64,000 nucleotides of DNA from Bacteriovoracaceae bacterium (GTDB taxonomy: Bacteria > Bdellovibrionota > Bacteriovoracia > Bacteriovoracales > Bacteriovoracaceae). Made by a program: the position numbers and the translations under genes. How positions within the stretch are numbered: position 1 is the stretch's first letter; each line of letters starts with the position of its first letter. Below are positions 34,365 through 41,684 of this stretch, piece by piece. The notes under the pieces were generated by a model. It made no database searches. It was not told the DNA's origin and saw only the letters and a list, made by a program, of their open reading frames with translations. Location of the stretch: NCBI GenBank assembly GCA_024711325.1, contig JANJTC010000004.1, forward strand, positions 248,001 to 312,000, given 5' to 3'.

Positions 34365-36329
34365 ATGTTGAAATTCATATTATTGAGCTTCTGGCTCGTC
34401 TTTGTTCAAGGACAGGCCTATGCAGTCAGTGTTGAGTGGGTATGTCCATTAGGATCATCTTCTGCAACTTCAGTAGAGGTCTCACTTGATTCCAATGCAA
34501 AACTTCAGTTTGAACCTGACATTCTGAGTGACTCCCTCAAAAGAAAACAATCATCATCTGAGGTTTCCGCTTGCGCTGAAGTTTTTCAAAAAAATATTGT
34601 TCGTGAAGTTTCTAAATTTAAAGAACAAGAATGTCCTGCTTCTAAGCATGATTTTTGTTTTACCGCTATTTCATATGTTGAAACTAAAGTTCAAGAGAAA
34701 ATAAAAACAACTCTTGGAAAGAAGACCTTTGGAAGCAAGGCACGTGCACCAGAGTTATCGCCAGAAGACTATCTTATCGAGAAAATTGCTAAAAAAGAAA
34801 TTAGTCCGGAGAAGTTAAGCCAAACTTTTACCTATAATCAGACGACCTTTAAAGTGTCAGATTTTGATAAAGTCGTGGGACAAAATATAGAAAATGTCTT
34901 TATGTCCTTAAACAGGAACGATGCCAAACAGTATGTACAGAACTACATGGCCGCGAAGTCAGATGTATTGAATACCACCAGAGAATCCACTAAAAGAACA
35001 GAGGTCTTGAATAATTTAAACCAGATGTTTGGTTATATTTATGGAGATAAAGGGCCGGAGGAGCTGGCCAAGATGCTTGAATGTAAACCCGAAGATGACC
35101 TTAAGCCGATTGAGGAAATTATTCACCGAGTGGAGAGCATTAATAAAAAAGCCAATTGCCAGGCATTGGATCCCGGAGAACATAAAGTTTTCCAGCAATT
35201 AAATACCAATTATTATGCTACTGGAGATTATCTACTTAAGAGAAAAAGTGATGGTAATTATCAGGCCATCCTCAATGTTAAATTTAAAACAGGTTCAGGT
35301 AAACTAAGCACTCAGGAAATGATGAATAGGGCGAAAGGATGTTTAGAAACAGCATCCCCTTTTATGAAAGGTCCTAACGGTGAATTAATGGAGCTTATCG
35401 CACTGACGCCTGATGAAATCAATGCATTACCTAAAGGGCAACGTCCCAAAGAGAATGTGATTTCTATTGAATCTCCGGATTTTGGAACCAATGCTGCCAG
35501 TTATGCCGAAGATGTTGGCTGCGGCACTATCACTCATGAAATGTTACACCTCTTAGGACTTTGTGATGAATACGAAGAGAATAGGGCCAAATACGGAGAT
35601 ATGTGGAATTGCCGGGTGGTGACTAAAGCTCCATCCATTATGCGGGAAATCTCGGCTTTTGATCAGGCAGTTCCTAAAACCAATAGTTGTGATTGCGCAT
35701 TCCTTCCTTGTTCCAGTGTGATGAAGTCTTCCAATGAAGACATCAAGACATTATATACTCGTCAGAATGCCTTAATGGTTATTGATTACCGCTTTCGTGC
35801 CCAGTACTGTACAACTAAAAATCTCCCATCAACCAGAAATATCACGGACCCGGCAAAGAGCATCTTATTGAAAGGAAACGCGGAAAGATCCTTTGTGGTT
35901 GAGAGCAGAGGTGTTATTAGTCAACAGGGTGCACCTCAATACAATATCGAACGTTATGATATCTCCTGTACCTGCCCTGCCGGCGATACAGAATGTCTGC
36001 AGAAAAAGACAACAATTCTAAAACAAGTGATGAACCCTAAAAGTATGACTTCTTGCCCGAATGGGACTAAGCCCGTTGATACTAAAGTCAGCAAGAGAGT
36101 TGCTACGCCTCAGATACAAAATAATATTTTAACTTTTACCTCTGACGCTCAGATTGAAAGTCTATTGCAGCCAAATCACTTTCATAAAATTCTGGAAGGC
36201 ACGTGTTCTGGTAAGTCTGCTGGTTATCAAGAGTGTGCTGATTTTGCTTATAAAAATAATAGAACCAGTAGCTGTAATGTCCCTGCCAAATGCCAGGATG
36301 ATAAATATTACCTCGGAGTTCCTCAATGA
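34365..36329 (+). CDS. Secreted zincin-type metalloprotease, cysteine-rich
   Basis: Exported protein of 654 residues. Signal peptide (ILLSFWLVFVQGQAYA). The zinc site HEMLHLLGLCDEY is at residues 391-403, HExxH plus a downstream Asp/Glu-Tyr, reminiscent of the HExxHxxGLxDEY pattern in M64-type peptidases. More than 15 cysteines lie around and after the active site (DCAFLPCSS, CTCPAGDTECLQ, SCNVPAKCQ), suggesting disulphides and periplasmic or extracellular location. The N-terminal 350 residues are helical and may be a propeptide. The Shine-Dalgarno AGGGTAGGG precedes the ATG. It overlaps the next secreted gene by 4 bases, so the two are likely co-expressed, perhaps as protease and partner. 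Confidence 0.75.
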   Translation: MLKFILLSFWLVFVQGQAYAVSVEWVCPLGSSSATSVEVSLDSNAKLQFEPDILSDSLKRKQSSSEVSACAEVFQKNIVREVSKFKEQECPASKHDFCFTAISYVETKVQEKIKTTLGKKTFGSKARAPELSPEDYLIEKIAKKEISPEKLSQTFTYNQTTFKVSDFDKVVGQNIENVFMSLNRNDAKQYVQNYMAAKSDVLNTTRESTKRTEVLNNLNQMFGYIYGDKGPEELAKMLECKPEDDLKPIEEIIHRVESINKKANCQALDPGEHKVFQQLNTNYYATGDYLLKRKSDGNYQAILNVKFKTGSGKLSTQEMMNRAKGCLETASPFMKGPNGELMELIALTPDEINALPKGQRPKENVISIESPDFGTNAASYAEDVGCGTITHEMLHLLGLCDEYEENRAKYGDMWNCRVVTKAPSIMREISAFDQAVPKTNSCDCAFLPCSSVMKSSNEDIKTLYTRQNALMVIDYRFRAQYCTTKNLPSTRNITDPAKSILLKGNAERSFVVESRGVISQQGAPQYNIERYDISCTCPAGDTECLQKKTTILKQVMNPKSMTSCPNGTKPVDTKVSKRVATPQIQNNILTFTSDAQIESLLQPNHFHKILEGTCSGKSAGYQECADFAYKNNRTSSCNVPAKCQDDKYYLGVPQ

Positions 36330-36907
36330 AGTATCTATGGTCTTTTCTGTTGGTGTGTTCAGTTGAAGCTGCCACCCTTTCGCAGTACTACAGTTCTCCT
36401 GATGGAAGCTCAATTCAGAAATTTACTGTAACTCCTAAAAAATCTGTTTATGAGAAAAACTCAAATTTTTTTGACCATGAGAAAATGTACACTTTAGGAT
36501 TTTTCTCTTTGAAGAATTCGACTATCTCGCCGGAAGATTTTAAGAAGCTAGATGAAATACTTGGTAAAATTCAGGCCATTGATAAATTCATGAAAAGGAA
36601 AGATTCGAGCTTTAATGATCTCTCCGATAAAACTCCTCACAAGTCGTTTTTAGTACTTAATGATTATAGAGTTTCACAAGGGTCAGATTTATATCCAGAA
36701 CTCAAAATGTTATTTGAAAAATTTCAAAAATTAAACTGGGTGCAGGATTCAGGTATTAAACTTTCTGATGATTTTAAAACGGTTACTACTTTTAAAGGCG
36801 GAAAGGCCGTTAAGAGTGAGCCTTTTAATTTCAAATTCCTTTGCCAAAAAACTGAAGCTCCAAGCATTTGCGCTTATAAAGATCTTGGCATTCTTTACAT
36901 CCAATAA
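36326..36907 (+). CDS. Small secreted protein co-encoded with the zincin
   Basis: I do not recognise this family. It has 193 residues with a signal peptide (KYLWSFLLVCSVEAATLS), then a mixed alpha-beta domain; two cysteines near the C-terminus (FLCQKTEAPSICAYKD) could form a disulphide. Its ATG overlaps the protease stop by 4 bases, which implies translational coupling and a shared function, for example as inhibitor, chaperone or cofactor of the protease. That role is inferred from position only. Confidence 0.65.
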   Translation: MKYLWSFLLVCSVEAATLSQYYSSPDGSSIQKFTVTPKKSVYEKNSNFFDHEKMYTLGFFSLKNSTISPEDFKKLDEILGKIQAIDKFMKRKDSSFNDLSDKTPHKSFLVLNDYRVSQGSDLYPELKMLFEKFQKLNWVQDSGIKLSDDFKTVTTFKGGKAVKSEPFNFKFLCQKTEAPSICAYKDLGILYIQ

Positions 36908-36928
36908 AAAAAGCCACCCGAAGGTGGC
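36906..36928 (-). terminator. Terminator of rpoZ (partly bidirectional)
   Basis: The stem GCCACC / GGTGGC encloses CGAA (36913-36928). Read on the minus strand it has a TTCG tetraloop and is followed by TTTTTTT, a good terminator for rpoZ. Read on the plus strand it is followed by CTTTCTCTT, weaker but possibly serving the 36326 gene. Confidence 0.85.
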
Positions 36929-36954
36929 CTTTCTCTTGAATTTCATTTTTAGAA

Positions 36955-37167
36955 TTAGAATTCGTCTGAATCGTATTCGCTCTTAATTGTGTGCTTAACT
37001 TTTCCAGCAGCGATTTCACGAAGAGCAGTAACAACTTCTTTGTTTTTGCTTCTAACTTGAGAATCGTCACCTTCACGAAGTTGCTTCACACGCTTGGCTG
37101 TTAAATGAACTAGCTCATAACGATTTTCAACATGTTCTAAACAATCTTCGACTGTGACTCGTGCCAT
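36955..37167 (-). CDS. rpoZ: RNA polymerase omega subunit
   Basis: Small RNA polymerase assembly subunit of 70 residues. [20 protein letters not shown], followed by [14 protein letters not shown] and [16 protein letters not shown], matches the omega family (xxxDCxxxxxNRFxLVxxAxxRAxQL and KxxVxALREIAxG). The gene stands alone with its own promoter and terminator. The usual gmk or spoT neighbours are absent. Confidence 0.95.
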   Translation of the reverse strand: MARVTVEDCLEHVENRYELVHLTAKRVKQLREGDDSQVRSKNKEVVTALREIAAGKVKHTIKSEYDSDEF

Positions 37168-37198
37168 ATGAATACCTCTTGGGGGTTAGGAAACTTCA

Positions 37199-37227
37199 TT
37201 TTTAAAGCAGTTAGCTGCTTATGTCAA
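37199..37227 (-). promoter_or_regulatory. rpoZ promoter with palindrome in the spacer
   Basis: On the minus strand there is a perfect TTGACA (37222-37227) and, 17 bases on, TAAAAA (37199-37204). The spacer contains the 6-bp inverted repeat AAGCAG / CTGCTT with a 4-base centre (37205-37220). A repressor dimer bound there would block polymerase. Confidence 0.55.
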
Positions 37228-37316
37228 AGAAGAATTCTATAAATTACTGCGTTGCATGATTCAGAAACTGATCAATTCAATTCTCATTATCGTCAATTCC
37301 TGAGAATTTTCAATAA

Positions 37317-39134
37317 CTAAGCGTACATGGCCTCAATTTGCTCTTTGTATCTTTCAACCACCACTTTTCGTTTAATTTTTAAGGATGGCGTCAGAAAGTT
37401 ATCCGTTGTGAATTCCTCTGTCACAATGGTGAATTTCTTAATGGTCTCGAATTGAGCAAGATCATGGTTAATATCGTTAATCTCATTTTGGATAATCTCT
37501 TTAACTTTAGGGCTTTGAGCTAAATCTACAACTGAGCAGTCCGAAGGCAAATCCAACTCTTCCAGTAGTGAAAGAAAACGGTCTTTTTCAATACCCACCA
37601 GTGCCGTCAGATAGTTCTTCTTTTCTCCTACAACAACCAGATGAGAGATATGAGGTTTGGTCTTGGCCAGATTTTCTATCTTTTGAGGAGCTACGTTTTT
37701 ACCCCCACTCGTAATGATGATATCTTTTTTTCGATCCGTGATTCTTAAGTAACCATCAGGAGTAAATTCTCCAATATCTCCCGAATATAACCAACCATCT
37801 TTAAGTGCTTCGGCGGTTGCTTCCGGATTCTTATAATATTCTTTCATCAGGGCCTCTGATTTAATCAGAATCTCTTTATCGGGCCCAAAAGAAAACTGTA
37901 CGTCACCCATAGGTCTTCCGACCGTTCCAGGAACTTGTTTGGATAAAGGATTGAGACAACAAGGAGCGATGGTTTCAGTAAGTCCGTAGCCTTCTAAAAT
38001 GGTTAAATTCGCATATCTCAAAAATTTTATAATCTCCGGTGAAAGCGGGGCGCCACCCGAGACGAAATAGCGGATTCTTCCACCAAAACGATTATATATT
38101 TTAGAGAAGACTACCTTGGAAACTATTTTATATTCCAGGATTTCTGAAGCAGTTGGTGAGAGATCTTTATCAATTTTTGAAAAATACTTTTCTGCCACTT
38201 TTACCGCATATTTGAAGGCTTGTTTTTCAAACAAGCTGCCATGGTTTACTTGTTCCATGATGGCCGAGTAAATCTTTTCAAAAATTCGAGGTACGGCAAT
38301 CATAACAGTGGGTTTAACCACCTGTAGATTATCTACCAATTTTTCCAGGGACTCGGCATAAACGGCCTGCCAACCGAAAACCAGAGGTAACAACGAATCA
38401 CATCTACCCAACACATGGGATAATGGAAGAAATACCATGGTCTTATCATTTGAATTAAAGGCCCCCTTAATGGTGGCTTCTACGTTTAAAAGCATGGTGG
38501 TCATAGCATGTTGAGTGACCACGGCCCCTTTGGGCTCTCCTGTTGTACCGGAAGTATAAATAATAGAAGCAGTTTCTTCGGGAAGTTGGTTTTGTATGTA
38601 GTTCTCAAGCAAATCCGGTTGAGATTTCAACTCATCTTTACCAATTCTTAGAAGCTCTTTATAACTGTAGTAAGGGTAAGAGTTCCGGAACTTCTTTAAA
38701 GTCTCTTCTGATAGTTCATTTATAGAAATAACTATTTTTAAGTTCTTCCAGTCCTTCATGACCGAAATAACTTTTTCCATTTGCTTGTCATTTTCAACAA
38801 TTAAAACTGAACTGTCAGAATGATTGAATATGTAATTAATTTCTTCGGGAAGATAACTTGGATATACCGGAACCAGGCAACAACGTGAACACATCGTTGC
38901 CATATCCAGAAGGTGCCATTCTTTGCATGTCTGGGCAAGGATGGCTACCTTGTCACCAACTGTCACACCTATTTTATGAAGGGCGCTGGCCAGGATTTCA
39001 ATCGTATTTTTATATTCTTTAAATGAGAGATTCTTTACTTCGTTATTTTCTATCCATCCAAGGGCATAGCGGTCAGGTGTTTTTTGTACTCTTAACTTTA
39101 GAAGTCTGCCTAAAGTTCTTGTTCCTTGTAACAT
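37317..39134 (-). CDS. Long-chain acyl-CoA synthetase (AMP-forming)
   Basis: Activates fatty acids to acyl-CoA through an acyl-adenylate. From ATG 39134 it has 605 residues. Motifs: ATP loop SIIYTSGTTGEPKGAVVTQ, the A5 region ILEGYGLTETIAPCCLNP, GWLYSGDIGEFTPDGYLRIT and DRKKDIIITSGGKNVAPQKI. Long-chain FadD/ACSBG type by length. ATG 39134 has AAGGA 8 bases upstream; ATGs at 39143 and 39167 have poorer spacing. It is a single gene, divergent from the small gene at 39234. It could serve use of lipids from outside or membrane turnover. Confidence 0.92.
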   Translation of the reverse strand: MLQGTRTLGRLLKLRVQKTPDRYALGWIENNEVKNLSFKEYKNTIEILASALHKIGVTVGDKVAILAQTCKEWHLLDMATMCSRCCLVPVYPSYLPEEINYIFNHSDSSVLIVENDKQMEKVISVMKDWKNLKIVISINELSEETLKKFRNSYPYYSYKELLRIGKDELKSQPDLLENYIQNQLPEETASIIYTSGTTGEPKGAVVTQHAMTTMLLNVEATIKGAFNSNDKTMVFLPLSHVLGRCDSLLPLVFGWQAVYAESLEKLVDNLQVVKPTVMIAVPRIFEKIYSAIMEQVNHGSLFEKQAFKYAVKVAEKYFSKIDKDLSPTASEILEYKIVSKVVFSKIYNRFGGRIRYFVSGGAPLSPEIIKFLRYANLTILEGYGLTETIAPCCLNPLSKQVPGTVGRPMGDVQFSFGPDKEILIKSEALMKEYYKNPEATAEALKDGWLYSGDIGEFTPDGYLRITDRKKDIIITSGGKNVAPQKIENLAKTKPHISHLVVVGEKKNYLTALVGIEKDRFLSLLEELDLPSDCSVVDLAQSPKVKEIIQNEINDINHDLAQFETIKKFTIVTEEFTTDNFLTPSLKIKRKVVVERYKEQIEAMYA

Positions 39135-39233
39135 TTCGGTCATCCTTTTTTTCCAGCAATGCACCATACTCTTTGAAAATTCAAAAAGTTAACTAGGTTT
39201 GAGTCTGGTCCGATATTTGCTTTATCGGTTAGT

Positions 39234-39494
39234 ATGAAGACTGTCATTATAGTTTCTAAATGCCTCAGAGTCACTAAATTCAATTTAAGTCAGGGGACCT
39301 ATGAGTTTCATTTTAAGGGCGTTTATGCTGGAGAAGTTGTCAGAAAAATTATCCTACAGGGGGAACTAAACCTTGAGGTGAGTAAGGGTGAAGAATACCT
39401 GATGTATGTACGATTAACTTCCTTTCATACAGGTATACTGCAAGGAGATATCCTTAAGTTAAAAAGATTAGAAGAATGTTGGGATCAATCTTAG
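39234..39494 (+). CDS. Small conserved-looking protein, unknown
   Basis: 86 residues, not recognised. No signal peptide. Alternating hydrophobic pattern (YEFHFKGVYAGEVVRKIILQ, LNLEVSKGEEYLMYVRLTS, GILQGDILKLKRLEECW) suggests a small beta-barrel such as an OB fold. No clear Shine-Dalgarno is seen before the ATG. Its stop overlaps the stop of the convergent gene at 39491 by 4 bases. It is kept as a gene because of the coherent beta pattern and the otherwise empty strand, with moderate confidence. Confidence 0.5.
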   Translation: MKTVIIVSKCLRVTKFNLSQGTYEFHFKGVYAGEVVRKIILQGELNLEVSKGEEYLMYVRLTSFHTGILQGDILKLKRLEECWDQS

Positions 39495-39874
39495 TCAACA
39501 TTGATAGCGACGTGATCACCTATCATGAATTGATCAAGTTCAAAAATGGGAGTCTTTTCTTTTTCGTATTCATTCACCGTGGCAATGGCAGCTTCATCTG
39601 ATGAGTGAAGAACTTTTAATTCTCCGATCTTAACTTTGTAGTTTACTCGTTTTTTATTATCGTAAGGATTTTGAACGGAGATGATTCTGAATACATCCAG
39701 CACACTGTCTTTCTTTACGCCCTGACCAGAGCCCATATTGATATAGTAGTTTTTTCTTACAACTTCATTATCAGATCCCATAGGAAGGTCTTGTGCCATA
39801 CTGAAAATGACATAGGAGCGGGCCGAAACGGCTTGGGATAAGATTAAGGTAAGAATCAAAATTGATAACTTCAT
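39491..39874 (-). CDS. Small exported protein of unknown function
   Basis: 127 residues. Signal peptide MKLSILILTLILSQAVSARS, then a beta-rich domain: YVIFSMAQDLPMGS, YYINMGSGQGVKKDSVLDVF, YKVKIGELKVLHSSDEAAIA and a C-terminal GDHVAIN. The run NMGSGQGVKKDSVLDVFR resembles small beta domains in envelope and flagellar assembly proteins in which a GxxxGV(K)xGDxL pattern recurs, which would suggest a periplasmic cell-wall or organelle role; this is a weak, by-eye similarity. The start context contains GCGAGGATCC before the ATG. Confidence 0.6.
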   Translation of the reverse strand: MKLSILILTLILSQAVSARSYVIFSMAQDLPMGSDNEVVRKNYYINMGSGQGVKKDSVLDVFRIISVQNPYDNKKRVNYKVKIGELKVLHSSDEAAIATVNEYEKEKTPIFELDQFMIGDHVAINVD

Positions 39875-39968
39875 TGGATCCTCGCAGGTAAATCCACTGA
39901 ACTTATCGTCAAATCTGAAATGAAGTTTAAGGGAACCATAGAGCTTGAGCCCTATGGTTCAGTATAGG

Positions 39969-41684
39969 CTATTTGCCTTCTAATTTTAGGTATTTAATAC
40001 TGTTGTTGATGATGTCTGAGTAACGATAGTTTTTTAAATAATTGTGATAAAGGATATAATTACGGGAATAGTACTGCATGGCCCAAGGTAAATCCCGGTT
40101 CACGATATTTTCCATCTCTTTCATTAAAGCGAATTTTTTCTCACCATCTTCCATTTCACGCAGCTGATTAAAGAGGTCATCAAACTCAGGATTGGAGTAT
40201 TGTGAAGAGTTAGGTCCAGGAGGAAGATTGGCCGTGGTTAAAAGTTGTAAGACATTTTCTGCATCGGGATAATCCAAAATCCATCCACCTTGCCAGAATT
40301 GAAGTTCACCGTTTCTGGATTTTTCCAGAAAGGCAGGAAAAGTATTCACTCGTACTTCGACTTCAATTCCAAGATTTCTTAGCTCTTGTTGAACAAATTC
40401 TCCCATCTGTCTTTTTCGAGTGTCGGTTCCTCGTACGTCATATTTTAAAACGGGTAATCCTTTGCCATCTGGATAGCCGGCCTTCTTCAAGTAGTCTTTT
40501 GCAAGGTTTAAATCATACTTGTAAGGAAGATCTGTTGATGGGGAATAACCCGCAACTCCGGGAGGATAAATCGAGTTGGCCTCTTGGGCGATGTTATAAG
40601 TGAAGAGTGCGATGTACTTATCGTTGTTAATTCCATACGCAATTGCCTTACGGAGATTAAGATTCTTGCCAATGATAGGATCTTTCATATTAAAAGAAAG
40701 CCACCAATAGGTAAGCGTGGGAGCAGCAAAAAGTTTTATGTTCTGCTCTGAAATTTCAGGGCGGAGCTTGCCTTCCATTGTCAGGGCCATGGGGAAATGA
40801 TCTTTCGTAAGGTTTACAATATCGATTTTCTTTTTCATGAAGTTGAGCCAGTCAGTCTGGGCTTCCTTAATCACTACAAAGCGCACATTCGAAACAAAAG
40901 GTAACTTCGCACCGGCATCCTTGAGTTGTTTATTTTCATGGGCGTACCGATCTCCTTGAGTAGGATAGGTACTGGTTTGGTAGTGCTTATTCTGTTTAAG
41001 AATCACTTCCTGAGTGGGATTATAACGAGTGATAAAGTAAGGACCAGTTCCAACGTTGCTACGAGATAGATCATTATTGCTCGCCTTGATAGCCTCTTCG
41101 GGAACAGGAGAGGTAAATGTCATGGCCATGGCATATAAGATTTGTGGATAAGGTCTGATAAGTTCAATAACCAGAGTGTGGTCATCTGGAGCACTCACAC
41201 CAGAGATATCCTCTTTAAAGAATAAGTTCAAATCAGTCTGGACTTTATTTCTCCAGTCATTGATTCCTTTAATCTTTTCATCAAAAATCCACCAGCCTTG
41301 CGACCGGGTTCCATGAAAGGCCAATCGTTTAATTTGGTTCACAATATCCTGCGCCTTAACTTCTCTTCCTTCAGCGAGAAATTCGGACTTATGGTACTTG
41401 ATCCCTTTTTTAATTTTGAAAGTGTACTTCAGGCGATTCTGAGAAACTGCCGGCAAACCTTCGGCCAAAAGAGGGCGTAAGGTGTAGGGTCGCTTATGAT
41501 ACTCAAATTCATATAATGTCTCATATACTTGTGCGACAGGCATGTAACAGATCTGATCATAGCAGTTGGCAGGATCCAAGGTAGATATATCCCCGGAAAG
41601 AGAAATATCAATATGATCAGAGCGATCCGAATTTTTAGTACAACCAAAAAGTGCAACAATGAGTAGTAGAAAAAGATACTTCAC
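39969..41684 (-). CDS. Oligopeptide-type ABC transporter substrate-binding lipoprotein
   Basis: Periplasmic solute-binding protein, family SBP_bac_5 (DppA/OppA type), 571 residues. Lipobox LFGC at residues 12-15 gives a lipidated Cys. Family features: STLDPANCYDQICYMPVAQV near the N-terminus, YTFKIKKGIKYHKSEFLAEG, SNVGTGPYFITRYNPTQEV and NLRKAIAYGINNDKYIALFT. Its ATG overlaps the alaS stop by 4 bases, so it is translated with alaS. No permease or ATPase gene is adjacent, so it probably works with components elsewhere or has a sensing role. Peptide uptake would suit a predator or protease-secreting cell. Confidence 0.9.
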   Translation of the reverse strand: MKYLFLLLIVALFGCTKNSDRSDHIDISLSGDISTLDPANCYDQICYMPVAQVYETLYEFEYHKRPYTLRPLLAEGLPAVSQNRLKYTFKIKKGIKYHKSEFLAEGREVKAQDIVNQIKRLAFHGTRSQGWWIFDEKIKGINDWRNKVQTDLNLFFKEDISGVSAPDDHTLVIELIRPYPQILYAMAMTFTSPVPEEAIKASNNDLSRSNVGTGPYFITRYNPTQEVILKQNKHYQTSTYPTQGDRYAHENKQLKDAGAKLPFVSNVRFVVIKEAQTDWLNFMKKKIDIVNLTKDHFPMALTMEGKLRPEISEQNIKLFAAPTLTYWWLSFNMKDPIIGKNLNLRKAIAYGINNDKYIALFTYNIAQEANSIYPPGVAGYSPSTDLPYKYDLNLAKDYLKKAGYPDGKGLPVLKYDVRGTDTRKRQMGEFVQQELRNLGIEVEVRVNTFPAFLEKSRNGELQFWQGGWILDYPDAENVLQLLTTANLPPGPNSSQYSNPEFDDLFNQLREMEDGEKKFALMKEMENIVNRDLPWAMQYYSRNYILYHNYLKNYRYSDIINNSIKYLKLEGK

